Shown: positions 26,623-35,731, numbered from the stretch's first letter. The stretch: 64,000 bases of DNA from JAQBQH01 sp035607415 (GCA_035607415.1 DATNAQ010000096.1:62001-126000), one strand, 5' to 3'. Translations and numbers: made by a program. Notes: generated by a model not told the origin, from the letters alone.

Positions 26623-28980
26623 CTACCCCGGCGAGCGGTGCGGCGGCTCCCTCCCCACCGGCTGCTGCGGCGCCGGCCGCTCCGCCCGCTTCGGGATCGG
26701 CCGCTCGATCGGCGCCTCCGCCGTCAGCTCCACCAGCTCGCCGTGATGCCGCAGCTTCACCGGCCCATCGCCGCGCGTGAGCGCATACCGCGCCGCATGC
26801 GTGGTCACCTCGACGCGCAAGCAGACGCCGCGCCGCAGGATCGAGAAGGCCAGGCGCGTGAGCCCGTCGGGCAGCCGCGGGTCGAGCTGCAACCCGCCCG
26901 CCGCCGTGTCGCGCATGCCGCCGAAGCCGTACACGAACGCGATCCACGCGCCGGCGAGCGACGCCATGTGCAGCCCGTCGCGCGCGTTGTGCTCGAAGTC
27001 GTGCAGGTCGATCAGCGCCGCCTCGGCCGCGTAGTCGAACGCCAGCCGCAGATGGCCCGCGTCGGCGGCGGCGACCGCCTCGGTGCACGACGACAGCGAC
27101 GAGTCGCGCACCGTCAGCCGCTCGTAGTAATCGAAGTTGCGCGCGCGCTCCTCGGCGGTGAAATCATCGGCGCACAGCTGCATCGCCAGCACCAGGTCGG
27201 GCTGCTTGATGACCTGCTTGCGATAGAGATCGAAGTACGCGAAGTGGAGCAGCAGCGGATACTGCTCCGGCCGCGTCGCCGCGAAGTCCCACGGCTCGTG
27301 TTGCGTGAAGCCCTCGCACTGCTCGTGCACGCCGAGCCGGTCGTCGAACGGCACCACCACGCGCGCCGCCGCGGCGCGCCAGCCGGCCATCTCCTCGGGC
27401 GTGACGCCGAGCTCGCGCGCGCGATCGCGGTGGCGCTGGCAGGCGGCCGCGGCGCCGACCAGGTTCTTGCGCGCCATGACGTTGGTGTAGAGGTTGTTGT
27501 CGACGATGGCGGTGTACTCGTCGGGCCCGGTGACGCCGTCGATGCGAAAGTTGCCTTCGAGATCGTAGTGGCCGAGCGAGCGCCACAGCCGCGCGGTCTC
27601 GACCAGGATCTCGAGGCCGACGTCGCGCTCGAAGCTCGCGTCGCCGGTGGCGTCGACGTACTGGATCACCGAGGCGGCCACGGCGGCGTTGACGTGGAAG
27701 GCCGCCGTCGACGCCGGCCAGTAGCCGGAGCACTCTTCGCCGTGGATCGTGCGCCAGGGAAACGCGGCGCCGTGGAGGCCGAGGTCGGCGGCGCGTGCGC
27801 GCGCGGCCGGCAACGTCGACTGTCGCCAGCGCAGCGCATCGGCGGCGGCCGACGGCGCCGTGTAGGTCAGCACCGGCACGATGTAGAGGTCGCTGTCCCA
27901 GAACGAGTGGCCGTCGTAGCCGGTGCCGGTCAGGCCCTTGGCGGGGATGGCCTTGCCTTCGCCGCGCGCGGCCGCCGACACCACGTGGAAGAGGGCGAAG
28001 CGCACCGCCTGCTGCAGCTCGGGATCGCCGTCGAGCTCGACGTCGCCGGTGGCCCAGAACTCGTCGAGCCAGGCGCGCTGCTCGGCGACGAGCGCGTCCC
28101 AACCGACGCCGCGCGCGGCGTGGACGGCGGCGGCGACCTGATCGCGCATCGCCGGCTGCGTGCGCTCGCTCGACCAGCCGTAGGCGACGATCTTGATGAT
28201 GCGCAGCTTCTGCCCCGGCTCGAGCACGTCGGTGGCGGTGACACGCACGCCGTCGCTCATGCTCTCCGAGCTGACCGCGAGCGCGTGGGTGCCTTCGAAT
28301 AGATGGTCCATCGCGCAGGCGACGCGCAGCTGGCTGCGACGCGTGCGATGCACGAGCAGCCCCCGGTGATCGCGCGCGGCGTGCTCCTCGGACACGAGCG
28401 GCGATTCGACGGCGGCGGCCGATCGCGGATCGCCGGTGAGCGTGGGCAGCGCCTCGTTGGCCACCAGCTCCGACTGCACGACGACGTTGGCGTGCCCGTC
28501 GAGCGGCTCGACCTCGTAGGCGATGCCGACGATGGCGCGGCGCGCGAACGAGACCAGCCGCGTCGAGCGCACGCGCACCTTGCGGCGCGCCGGCGAGCAC
28601 CACTCGGCGCTGCGCGTGAGCGTGCCGGCGCGGAAGTCGAGCACACGATCGTGGGCGAGCAGCGCGCCGTAGCGCACGTCGAACGGCTCGTCGTCGACGA
28701 GCAGGCGGATCAGCTTGCCGTTGGTGACGTCGATGAGCGTCTGGCTCGACTCGGGCTCGCCGTACTGCGACTCGGCCGACGGCAGCGGGCGCAGCTCGTA
28801 GAAGCCGTTCAAGTAGGTGCCGGGCAGCCCGTGCGGCTCGCCTTCGTCGAGGTTGCCGCGCAGCCCGATGTGGCCGTTGGAGAGCGCGAACAGCGACTCG
28901 GTCTGCGCCAGGATGTCGAGGCTGAGCTCGGTCTCGTGCAGCGACCACGGCTCGACGCGAAACGACGGATGCTGAATCAT
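26623..28980 (-). CDS. Glycoside hydrolase family 65 (disaccharide phosphorylase-like)
   Basis: A 785-residue GH65 enzyme. Family landmarks: ALSNGHIGLRGNLDEG near the N-terminus, the (alpha/alpha)6-barrel block AIPAKGLTGTGYDGHSFWD, PWRTIHGEECSGYWP, and VTGPDEYTAIVDNN, which holds the catalytic Glu, then the C-terminal KQPDLVLAMQL and LHMASLAGAW. The family phosphorolyses maltose, trehalose, kojibiose or nigerose, or hydrolyses trehalose; the exact sugar cannot be read here. No beta-phosphoglucomutase partner is nearby. The Pro/Arg-rich tail after ELTAEAPIERP is unlike the family. The gene is bracketed by two different large palindromic elements. Confidence 0.93.
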   Translation of the reverse strand: MIQHPSFRVEPWSLHETELSLDILAQTESLFALSNGHIGLRGNLDEGEPHGLPGTYLNGFYELRPLPSAESQYGEPESSQTLIDVTNGKLIRLLVDDEPFDVRYGALLAHDRVLDFRAGTLTRSAEWCSPARRKVRVRSTRLVSFARRAIVGIAYEVEPLDGHANVVVQSELVANEALPTLTGDPRSAAAVESPLVSEEHAARDHRGLLVHRTRRSQLRVACAMDHLFEGTHALAVSSESMSDGVRVTATDVLEPGQKLRIIKIVAYGWSSERTQPAMRDQVAAAVHAARGVGWDALVAEQRAWLDEFWATGDVELDGDPELQQAVRFALFHVVSAAARGEGKAIPAKGLTGTGYDGHSFWDSDLYIVPVLTYTAPSAAADALRWRQSTLPAARARAADLGLHGAAFPWRTIHGEECSGYWPASTAAFHVNAAVAASVIQYVDATGDASFERDVGLEILVETARLWRSLGHYDLEGNFRIDGVTGPDEYTAIVDNNLYTNVMARKNLVGAAAACQRHRDRARELGVTPEEMAGWRAAAARVVVPFDDRLGVHEQCEGFTQHEPWDFAATRPEQYPLLLHFAYFDLYRKQVIKQPDLVLAMQLCADDFTAEERARNFDYYERLTVRDSSLSSCTEAVAAADAGHLRLAFDYAAEAALIDLHDFEHNARDGLHMASLAGAWIAFVYGFGGMRDTAAGGLQLDPRLPDGLTRLAFSILRRGVCLRVEVTTHAARYALTRGDGPVKLRHHGELVELTAEAPIERPIPKRAERPAPQQPVGREPPHRSPG

Positions 28981-29036
28981 GTTTCTGGAAGGAGCATCCG
29001 ACGTGCCGCGGGGTGAGTGGGCTCGGGGGGGGACCT

Positions 29037-29345
29037 GGCCGGCTGGGGTCGCGGAGGTAGTAAGGGTCGCTGCCGGCGTCGGAAAACGGCGCAGTCCGCC
29101 CGCCTCCGCGGGCGGTGCGCCTCCATCGGGCGCTTTACAGTCGCGCTGCGCGCGACCGCGCCCTCTACGCCGCCGTCAGCGACCCTTACTACCTCCGCTC
29201 AGCGCCTGTACCACGAACAAGCGCAACGGCAGTTTCGATTCACGGCGGTACCAGGCGCATGAGCGGAGGTAGTGAGGCGCCATCACTGCGCCGTTTTCCG
29301 ACGCCGTGATGGCGCCTCACTACCTCCGCGACCCACCAGCCGGCC
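29037..29345. repeat. Nested palindromic element upstream of the GH65 gene
   Basis: Outer arms 29037-29098 and 29286-29345 are inverted repeats (both start GGCCGGCTGG and share GTCGGAAAACGGCGCAGT). Inside are two further hairpins: GCGGAGGTAGTAAGGGTCGC (29051 on) pairs with about 29167-29199, and AGCGGAGGTAGTGAGGCGCC (29261 on) pairs almost perfectly with about 29305-29330. A GTACC-based pair and small GC hairpins fill the rest. No gene is seen. It occupies the gap between two genes of the same strand. Confidence 0.85.
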
Positions 29346-29350
29346 GGTAT

Positions 29351-30553
29351 CTAATGCGTCGGCAAAAGCTCGACCTTGATCCAGGACTCCTGGCGCGTGT
29401 CGAACGCCTTGTAGGCGCTGATCGCGTCGCCGAGCGGCTCGTGCTGCGTCAGGATCTGCGCCGGGTCGATGGCGCGCGCCATCACCAGCTCGATGAGCCG
29501 CGGGATGTACTTGCGATGGTTGCAGTTGCCCATCTTGATCGTGAGGTTCTTGTTCATGGCGTCGCCGATGGGGAACACGCGGTTCTTGTCGCCGTAGACG
29601 CCGATGATCGACAGCGTCCCCGCCTTGGCCAGCGCCGCCACCGCCCATTGCAGCGCCAGCGAGGGCGCGTCGCCCGGATGCCAGTTGTCGCCGTCGGGGT
29701 TCTGCTTCGGCGTCACCTCTTTCGCTTCGGCGTCGAGCGCGGCCTTCTGGTCCTTCAGGCTCTTGGCCGCCGGGCCGCCGCTCGGGCGCTCGGCGTCCAT
29801 GCCGACGGCATCGATGGCGCGATCGACGCCGATGTCGTCGGTGAGCTCCTTGAGCGTCTGGACGGGATCTTCCTTGCCGAAGTCGATCACCTCGGCGCCC
29901 TGCGCACGCGCCATCGCCAACCGCGACGGCACCTGGTCGATGGCGAAGACGCGTCCGGCGCCGAGCAGCTTGGCGCTGGCGATGGCGAACTGGCCGACCG
30001 GGCCGCAACCGAAGACGGCGACGGTGTTGCCGGGTCGGATCTCGGCGAGCTCGGCGGCCATGTAGCCGGTCGGGAAGATGTCGGAGAGCAGGATCGCCTG
30101 ATCGTCCGTGATCTCGTCGGGCAGCTTGACCAGGCCGACGTTGGCGAACGGCACGCGCGCCTTCTCCGCCTGCAGCCCGGCGTAGCCGCCCGCTTCGGCG
30201 GGACCGCCGTAGAACGCGGTGCCTTCGGCGTCGACGGTGTCGCACTGCGCGTAATAGCCGGCGCGGCAGTAGCTGCAGTTGCCGCACGCGACCGTCGACG
30301 GGATGACCACGCGATCGCCGACCTCGAAGTTGCGCACGCCGGGGCCGAGCTCCTCGATGACGCCGACGCCTTCGTGGCCGAGGATCTGGCCCTTCTTCAT
30401 GTTCGGCATGGTGCCGCGGATGAAGTGGAGGTCGGTGCCGCAGATCGCGCTCGCAGTGAGCTTGACGATCGCGTCCGTCGGCTCCTCGATCTTGGGGTCG
30501 GCTACTTCCTCGACGGCAATCTCCCCGATGCCCTTCCACACGACAGCGCGCAT
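29351..30553 (-). CDS. Zinc-dependent alcohol dehydrogenase, glutathione-independent formaldehyde-dehydrogenase-like
   Basis: A 400-residue medium-chain dehydrogenase. CGTDLHF holds the catalytic zinc Cys, GHEGVGVIEELG the zinc His/Glu, CGNCSYCRAGYYAQC the four structural-zinc Cys, and GCGPVGQFA the NAD-binding loop. The long insertion before the C-terminal block (with NPDGDNWHPG) matches the formaldehyde dismutase/glutathione-independent formaldehyde dehydrogenase branch. Probable role: NAD-linked oxidation of formaldehyde or another small aldehyde or alcohol. It stands alone, with no C1 genes nearby. Confidence 0.9.
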   Translation of the reverse strand: MRAVVWKGIGEIAVEEVADPKIEEPTDAIVKLTASAICGTDLHFIRGTMPNMKKGQILGHEGVGVIEELGPGVRNFEVGDRVVIPSTVACGNCSYCRAGYYAQCDTVDAEGTAFYGGPAEAGGYAGLQAEKARVPFANVGLVKLPDEITDDQAILLSDIFPTGYMAAELAEIRPGNTVAVFGCGPVGQFAIASAKLLGAGRVFAIDQVPSRLAMARAQGAEVIDFGKEDPVQTLKELTDDIGVDRAIDAVGMDAERPSGGPAAKSLKDQKAALDAEAKEVTPKQNPDGDNWHPGDAPSLALQWAVAALAKAGTLSIIGVYGDKNRVFPIGDAMNKNLTIKMGNCNHRKYIPRLIELVMARAIDPAQILTQHEPLGDAISAYKAFDTRQESWIKVELLPTH

Positions 30554-30680
30554 GCGATCTCCTTGGGCTGAGCGTTGGTCGTAGGGGGCCTCGCGCGCGC
30601 GTCAAGCCGGCGTGCGCCTGAATCGCACCGGTGACGAGCGCGGTCGGGTGTTCGGCATGGTCCATGAAAAGGCCGAACGT

Positions 30681-31028
30681 ATGCGCAGCGTGCGGATGGC
30701 AGTCCTGGCGGTGGCGATCGCCACGCCTTCGCTGATCTGGGCGGCGAAGCCCGACGATCGCTCGGCCACCCAGAAGAAGGAGCAGGCCGAGAAGAAGGGC
30801 GCGCTCAAGGAGCGCGTCGATCCAGCCAAGGATCTCAAGCTCCAGGAAGCGAACGTGAAGAAGCTCGAGCAGAACGCCGCCATCGAGCGCAAGAACGGCA
30901 ACCGGGTCGGCGCCTGGGCGGCCGAGCACGATGCCAAGCACGCCAAAAAGCTGATCGCCAAAGACAAGGAGCTCCTGAAGAAGGGTGAAGCCAAGCGCTC
31001 CGTCGACGGTGAGAGCGTACGCAAATGA
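30681..31028 (+). CDS. Small secreted Lys-rich helical protein
   Basis: About 115 residues from ATG 30681: a signal peptide ending SLIWA, then a highly charged Lys/Glu/Ala-rich helix (such as KDLKLQEANVKKLEQNAA). AAAAGG lies about 8 nt before this ATG; longer in-frame starts at 30612 or 30657 would put extra residues before the signal. Its stop overlaps the start of the AsmA-like gene (ATGA), so the two are coupled. Possibly a periplasmic coiled-coil adaptor for its neighbour; the function is unknown. Confidence 0.7.
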   Translation: MRSVRMAVLAVAIATPSLIWAAKPDDRSATQKKEQAEKKGALKERVDPAKDLKLQEANVKKLEQNAAIERKNGNRVGAWAAEHDAKHAKKLIAKDKELLKKGEAKRSVDGESVRK

Positions 31029-32161
31029 CGAAACATCATCGCCTGCGCTGGCTCTGGTTGATCCCCGGCTGCCTCGTCGTGCTGGTGGTGCTGGTGCTGA
31101 TCTTCTTGAACCCGATCGTCACCTACGGCACGCAGAAGGGCCTCGACCGCATCGCCGGCGCGAGCGGCACCTTCAAGTCGCTGAGCGTCACCATCATCCA
31201 CCCCGGCTACGACCTCTACGGCCTCAAGGTGCAGCAGATGCCGGTCGAGAAGCACAAGGAGCCGCTCTTCTACGCCGACCGCATCGAGATGCGCTGGTCG
31301 TGGCGCGCCATCTTCCACGGCCACCTCATGCGTCGCGTGAAGATCTGGAACGCGCGCGTGATGGTGCCGATGCGGCCGGGCGACGAGTCCAAGCCGTCGC
31401 AGCCGCCGCTCGAGATCGCCAAGACGCTCGAGTCGGTGCCGTCGGCGGGCCTGGAGCGGCTCGAGATGGTCAACAGCCAGATCATCCTCGTCGACGAGAT
31501 GCACGACGGCGAGCGCATCTGGGTGCACGACCTCTCGCTCACCGTCGAGAACATGGCGTCACGCAAGAAGCTGATGAAGGGCCTGCCGCTGCTCGTCACC
31601 TTGCGCGGCAAGCTGCAGAACACGGGCGAGCTGACCGCGTTCTTGACGATGGATCCGTTCGACAAGGGGCTCACCTTCGCCGGGTCGGTGGAGCTGCGCC
31701 ACCTCGCGCTCGCCGACCTGCATCAGTTCACCAGCATCAAGGGGCTGAAGCTGCCCGACGGCTCGATCGACGTCTTCGCGTCGGTGACCTGCAAGCGCGG
31801 CGAGCTCACCGGCGGCGTCAAGCCGATCCTCAAGAACGTCAAGGTCGCCGCCGCCGACAACAAGCTCGGCGACAAGATCAAGGCGGCGCTCGCCGACGTG
31901 GCGGTGAAGATCCTCTCGGACCGCGTGCCGGGGCGCAACGCGGTGGCCACCATCATTCCGATCCACGGAGATCTCAAGAAGCCCGACGTGCAGCTGGTGC
32001 CGACGGTGCTGGCGGTCCTGCGCAACGCCTTCGTCGAAGGCTTGTCGGCGAGCCTGACCAACGTGCCGCCGCCGGTGGGCCAGGGCGGCTTTTTCCACCA
32101 GGCGCGCCAGGCGCTCAGCAAGAAGTCGAAGCACCCGGTCGAAGCCAAGCCGAACAAGTGA
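31025..32161 (+). CDS. AsmA/DUF748-like membrane-anchored envelope protein
   Basis: A 378-residue protein with one N-terminal membrane helix (CLVVLVVLVLIFLNPI) and a long beta-rich periplasmic region. The start TYGTQKGLDRIAGASGTFKSL, the LKVQQMP strand and the later DIFASVTCKRG-like strands resemble AsmA and DUF748 proteins, which span or approach the outer membrane and influence lipid traffic and assembly. At 378 residues it is smaller than typical AsmA members. It is coupled to the upstream Lys-rich protein (ATGA) and followed 7 nt later by a peptidoglycan-binding lipoprotein, consistent with an envelope operon. Confidence 0.7.
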   Translation: MTKHHRLRWLWLIPGCLVVLVVLVLIFLNPIVTYGTQKGLDRIAGASGTFKSLSVTIIHPGYDLYGLKVQQMPVEKHKEPLFYADRIEMRWSWRAIFHGHLMRRVKIWNARVMVPMRPGDESKPSQPPLEIAKTLESVPSAGLERLEMVNSQIILVDEMHDGERIWVHDLSLTVENMASRKKLMKGLPLLVTLRGKLQNTGELTAFLTMDPFDKGLTFAGSVELRHLALADLHQFTSIKGLKLPDGSIDVFASVTCKRGELTGGVKPILKNVKVAAADNKLGDKIKAALADVAVKILSDRVPGRNAVATIIPIHGDLKKPDVQLVPTVLAVLRNAFVEGLSASLTNVPPPVGQGGFFHQARQALSKKSKHPVEAKPNK

Positions 32162-32168
32162 GGAGCTG

Positions 32169-32570
32169 ATGCGCCGACTATTCATCCTGCCGATGTTGAT
32201 GCTCATCGCCGGCTGCCACGCGCACACGGTGCAGGGCAAGCAGACGACGCTCGAGACGCCGCCCAAGGAGCCGCAGGTCTCCTCCGCGCGGCCGGTGCGC
32301 ACCACGCCGGGCGGCATGCTCGATCCGAAGTCGATGCACGCGATCCAGTCGGCGCTGCAAAAGCACGGCGTCCAGACACCGTCGTCGGGCGAGCTCGACG
32401 AGGGGACGCAGGCGGCGCTGCGCCACTTCCAGGAGCACGAGCACATCGCGCGCACCGGGATGCCCGACTACGACACGCTGCGCCGGCTGGGGCTCGATCC
32501 GAAGACGATCTATCTCGGCGGCACGGCGCGCGCGTCGTCGGGCAAGAGGTCGTCGGGGAACAAGGAGTAG
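32169..32570 (+). CDS. Peptidoglycan-binding lipoprotein
   Basis: A 133-residue lipoprotein (lipobox LIAGC, Cys 16). The domain after residue 50 is a PG_binding_1 repeat: IQSALQKHG..., GELDEGTQAALRHFQEHEHI..., TGMPDYDTLRRLGL, which normally binds the peptidoglycan stem peptide. GAGGAG sits just upstream of the ATG. It is the third gene of the envelope unit with the Lys-rich and AsmA-like proteins, and it probably tethers the outer membrane to the wall. Confidence 0.85.
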   Translation: MRRLFILPMLMLIAGCHAHTVQGKQTTLETPPKEPQVSSARPVRTTPGGMLDPKSMHAIQSALQKHGVQTPSSGELDEGTQAALRHFQEHEHIARTGMPDYDTLRRLGLDPKTIYLGGTARASSGKRSSGNKE

Positions 32571-32582
32571 GGCGCTACGGCG

Positions 32583-32780
32583 CTACGGCGCGTTCTTGAG
32601 GCGGCGCGCGACCGCGATCTGCTCTTCGGCGTCGAGCTCGGCGAAGAGGCCGTGCTCTTCCATCATCAGATAGCCGATGACCAGGCGGTCCTCTGGCGTC
32701 AGATCGGCCTTGTCGAAGTTGAACCGGACGGTCTGCTCGTCGTTCCAGCTCTCGACGACCTCAGCGGGCGACGGCAGCAT
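32583..32780 (-). CDS. Small acidic hypothetical protein
   Basis: A 65-residue, mostly helical, acidic protein with a VRFNFDKADLTPEDRLVIGY segment and ending VARRLKNAP. No motif is recognised. It is followed in the same direction and preceded by only 4 nt from the next small gene, so it probably belongs to a small operon with it. Confidence 0.6.
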   Translation of the reverse strand: MLPSPAEVVESWNDEQTVRFNFDKADLTPEDRLVIGYLMMEEHGLFAELDAEEQIAVARRLKNAP

Positions 32781-32784
32781 GACG

Positions 32785-32937
32785 TCACCGCGCCTTCGCC
32801 TGGTCGACCGCGATCTGCCACTGCAGCTCTTCGCGGGCGCGATCGAGGAGCTGCTCGATCACGGCCTCACGCTCTTCCGTGCTGAGGGTGAGGAGCGCGC
32901 GGCGCTCGGGTTCGCTGAGCTCGATGTGGGCAAGCAT
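32785..32937 (-). CDS. 50-residue hypothetical protein
   Basis: ATG 32937 encodes about 50 residues, a helical protein with SEPERRALLTLSTEEREAVIEQL, strongly charged. An AGAGG sequence lies about 6 nt before the ATG, which supports this start over longer readings that run through Gly-rich sequence. The neighbour 4 nt downstream is also tiny and helical, so they may form a pair. No family is recognised. Confidence 0.6.
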   Translation of the reverse strand: MLAHIELSEPERRALLTLSTEEREAVIEQLLDRAREELQWQIAVDQAKAR

Positions 32938-32954
32938 GGTCAGCCTCTCTGCGC

Positions 32955-33446
32955 TCAGAGGATGGGGCCCGTCCCGGTCGTGCCGCCGCCACCGCCGGGC
33001 GTGGTGATCCCGACGCCGCCGCCACCGCCGCCGCCCGAGCCACCGCCGCCGGTGCCGGTGCCGCCAGCCGAGCCGCCGCCGCCGCCGCCGCCCGCGCCAC
33101 CGCCGCCGGTGCCGGTACCGCCGCCGCCGCCCGTCGTCGTGCCGCAGCACGAGCCGAGGTTGTCACCGTGCGCCAGGTGCGCCGGCACCGCCGCGTTGCC
33201 CACGCAGATGGTGTGCTCGTTCGCCGGATTGCCCGGCGGGATGTGACACACCGTCGTCTTCTTGGTGTCGCTCGGATCGCAGGCGCGCGGATCGGGCTGC
33301 CCGGGCGTGCACACCTGCTGCGGCTGCGCGTCGACGTTCGCCTCGTCGAGCGCGGTCCACTGGTTGTCCGACGAATCATCTCCTGCGCCGCAAGCCGCGA
33401 GACCCACGACGATTCCGGCAAGACACAACGTACGTACGATCGACAT
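32955..33446 (-). CDS. Lipoprotein with CHIPPGN motif and Gly-rich tail
   Basis: About 163 residues from ATG 33446, preceded by GGGAGG. The lipobox is GLAAC. The mature part carries the recognisable surface-protein motif CHIPPGNPANEHTICVG..., followed by HLAHGDNLGSC, with Cys at both ends (probably disulfide-linked). The last roughly 55 residues are almost pure Gly with Thr and Ser. Such Gly-rich tails suggest a flexible extracellular stalk. The gene follows the c-type heme lipoprotein gene on the same strand with an 11-nt gap. Confidence 0.8.
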   Translation of the reverse strand: MSIVRTLCLAGIVVGLAACGAGDDSSDNQWTALDEANVDAQPQQVCTPGQPDPRACDPSDTKKTTVCHIPPGNPANEHTICVGNAAVPAHLAHGDNLGSCCGTTTGGGGGTGTGGGGAGGGGGGGSAGGTGTGGGGSGGGGGGGVGITTPGGGGGTTGTGPIL

Positions 33447-33457
33447 AGCAGCCTCCC

Positions 33458-34555
33458 TCAGTTGAACTTCGCGCCTTCTTTGATCCAAACGAGAATCTTC
33501 TGGTAATCGACGTCGGTGCTGGACGTGAACACCACCGTCGGGTGCGGATCGGGCGGGCTCTCGAAGCTCGGCATGGTGAGCACGAGGCTCTTCTCCGGCG
33601 TCGCCAGGTTGACGCGCGTGGTGCCGAAGTTGGGCGACACCGTCTGCGTCAGCGCCGTCCAGATCTTCATCGGCGCCCCGTCGAGGACGAGGTCACCGAG
33701 ACGCCGCCCGTCGCCGTTGCCGGAGTGGCAGTTGTAGCAACCGCGCGAGACGAAGATCGGGACGATGGTCTGTTGGAACGACACGTTCATCGGCGGGGCC
33801 GTGGTGCCCTTGGTCAAGGTCGCTTCGACGAGCGCGACCGAGTCGGCGACCATCGGCGTGTCGGCGGCGTCGGCGGTGTAGCCGCTCTTGCCGCTGATGG
33901 TGAGCGTGCCGGCGGGGACGTTGAAGTAGGCGAGCCAGCCGCTCGCGCTCGTCGCCGCGCCGTTGGTCTCCGGCTCCAGCATCGCGTCGAGGAACACGGG
34001 GCCGGTGATGCCGCTGCCGGTCAGCGCGAGCGCGGAAGCGGGGATGCCGGCGAGCGCCATTCCGTTCCCGTCGACGACGTGAACGAGAACGGTGGTGGTG
34101 CCGCTCGCCGGCGACCCACCGAGCGCGCCGCGGAGCTTGCCGAGATAGGTCTCGGACACGCTGTACGCGGTCACGCCGGTGAGGTTCTCGCCCAGCACCG
34201 TGGTCGGCGAGTTGTACGTGAGGTGATGATCGGGCGGGCTGGCCGCGATCAGATAGAACACGCTGAACGGCGGAACGTTGTCGAGCGTGAAGCTCGGACC
34301 GCTGATGGTGACCGTGGGTGGCGGTGCGAGCGCCGCCGTCGCCATCGTCATCGTGCCGCCGAGCGGCACCTGGGTCTCGAAGTCGATGACCTGGCCGCTG
34401 ACCTCGAGCGAGCTCGGCGCGAACGGAACCGTCGGCGCGCCGCTGCCGCCGTTGGTCGGATCGCCCGTGGGATCGTTGCTCGAGCCCGAGCCGGTGGTCT
34501 GGTGCGAGCAACCGGCGGCGAGAAGGAAGCCGAGGACGAAGACGAAGTAGCGCAT
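33458..34555 (-). CDS. Lipoprotein with single c-type heme site
   Basis: About 365 residues from ATG 34555. The signal ends LLAAGC (Cys 16). The middle shows two carboxypeptidase-regulatory-like beta modules (AYFNVPAGTLTISG). The C-terminal 100 residues hold one heme motif, RGCYNCHSG, in a context (QTIVPIFVSRGC...SPPDPHPTV...ILVWIKEGAKFN) like the Planctomycete-type cytochrome C domains (PSCyt) that end surface proteins. Probably an outer-membrane electron carrier or a structural heme protein. It is unrelated to the adjacent genes apart from co-direction. Confidence 0.8.
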   Translation of the reverse strand: MRYFVFVLGFLLAAGCSHQTTGSGSSNDPTGDPTNGGSGAPTVPFAPSSLEVSGQVIDFETQVPLGGTMTMATAALAPPPTVTISGPSFTLDNVPPFSVFYLIAASPPDHHLTYNSPTTVLGENLTGVTAYSVSETYLGKLRGALGGSPASGTTTVLVHVVDGNGMALAGIPASALALTGSGITGPVFLDAMLEPETNGAATSASGWLAYFNVPAGTLTISGKSGYTADAADTPMVADSVALVEATLTKGTTAPPMNVSFQQTIVPIFVSRGCYNCHSGNGDGRRLGDLVLDGAPMKIWTALTQTVSPNFGTTRVNLATPEKSLVLTMPSFESPPDPHPTVVFTSSTDVDYQKILVWIKEGAKFN

Positions 34556-34685
34556 GACAGCCCCCTTGAGCAAGCGGCGGGCCGTCGCCAACCATGACGA
34601 ATCTCGCGTAGTTGCATCCCCGTCGGGCGTGGGGGAGCAACCCCCACCATGGACGCTCGTCCATGCCCTCCGCGGCCCGCCGGTG

Positions 34686-34691
34686 TATGAT
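34686..34691 (+). promoter_or_regulatory. Probable -10 box (TATGAT), leaderless layout
   Basis: TATGAT ends 8 nt before ATG 34700, with only GC-rich sequence and no ribosome site between. Confidence 0.5.
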
Positions 34692-34699
34692 CGCGGGCG

Positions 34700-35731
34700 A
34701 TGCGAGCCCTGTCGCTGCTGGCGGTCCTCGTCGTCGCGTCCGCGGCGACTGCCGGCGAGCGACCGCTCGTGATCCCGATCGACGGCCTATCGGCCGAAGC
34801 GATCGAGAGCGCGGCGTCGCGGCGCGGCCTCGAAGTCGCGCGGCCGCAGCCCGAGGCCGATGTCGCCGCCGAGTCGTCGCTGGCCGAGGTGCGCCCGCTC
34901 TATCGCGACATGGCGTTCGCGCGGGCGGCGGCGCGCGTGCAGACGGCGGAGCAGACTCTCGTCGACGCGCGCATGCCGACGCCGCGCGTGGCGGCGGCGC
35001 TGGCCGAGCTCGAGATTTGGCTCGGCGCGTGCTTGCTCCTCGACAACAAGGTGGCCGACGCCCAGGAACACTTCGCGCTGGCGCGCACGCTCGCGCCCAC
35101 GCTGCGCCCCGATCGCATCTTCCCGCCCGAGGTGCCGGCGGCGTTCGCGCGCGCGGCGCCGGGCGCGCGGGTCACGCCGCGCATCGCGTTGTCGCCGCCG
35201 GACGCGCGCTTGTGGATCGACGGCCGTCCCGCCGAGGCGACGACGACGGCGGGCGTGCACTGGATCCTCGTCGAGCGCGCCGATCGGCGGCCGGTCGGGC
35301 GCGTGATGCGCGTGACCCAGGCGGCGCCCGAGATCGCGGTCAGCCTCGCCGACGCGGCGACGCCGGCCGAGGCGCTGCGCCAGGCCGAGGCGCGTCTCGC
35401 CGTCGGGCCGCTGACGCCCGACGAGGCGCTGGCGGTGTCGACGGCGCTCGGGCGCACCTTGTGGATCGTCGGGCCCAGCGCGGCCGATCGCTACGCCGCC
35501 GGCGACGTGGCCAATCCGGCGCGTCACATTGCGATCGCCGGCGATCCGATCGCGGGCGTGTGCGCGGCCGAGCCTATGTGCATCGCGCCGCCCGTGCCGC
35601 GCAAGCCCATCTACAAACGCGCGGTCTTGTGGGTCCCGATCGGCGCGGCGGTGGTGCTCGCCGTCGGCGCCGGCGTGCTCGCCGGGACGCTCGCCAACGC
35701 CAGCTCCGACTATGTGGCCCGCGTTCACTAG
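34700..35731 (+). CDS. Secreted repeat/helical protein with C-terminal membrane helix
   Basis: A 343-residue protein with a signal peptide (cleavage after ATAG), a helical region with a TPR-like pattern (about 65-150, ending LARTLAPTLRPDRIFPPEVP), a beta segment near 165-215 that looks PEGA-like (SPPDARLWIDGRPAEATTTAG), and one C-terminal membrane helix (VLWVPIGAAVVLAVGAGVLAG). It heads an operon continuing with a Cys-rich lipoprotein and a Ser/Thr kinase. A sensor or adaptor role for that kinase is inference from layout. Confidence 0.75.
   Translation: MRALSLLAVLVVASAATAGERPLVIPIDGLSAEAIESAASRRGLEVARPQPEADVAAESSLAEVRPLYRDMAFARAAARVQTAEQTLVDARMPTPRVAAALAELEIWLGACLLLDNKVADAQEHFALARTLAPTLRPDRIFPPEVPAAFARAAPGARVTPRIALSPPDARLWIDGRPAEATTTAGVHWILVERADRRPVGRVMRVTQAAPEIAVSLADAATPAEALRQAEARLAVGPLTPDEALAVSTALGRTLWIVGPSAADRYAAGDVANPARHIAIAGDPIAGVCAAEPMCIAPPVPRKPIYKRAVLWVPIGAAVVLAVGAGVLAGTLANASSDYVARVH

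Noticed and set aside
26136..29345. GH65 gene as cargo of a composite mobile element
   Set aside because: The two flanking palindromes differ in sequence, no transposase is present and I see no target-site duplication.
32955..33446. Gly-rich tail as a sequencing artefact
   Set aside because: The GC-rich repeat is irregular (several Gly/Thr/Ser patterns), the frame stays open and the stop is clean; similar Gly tails occur on surface lipoproteins.
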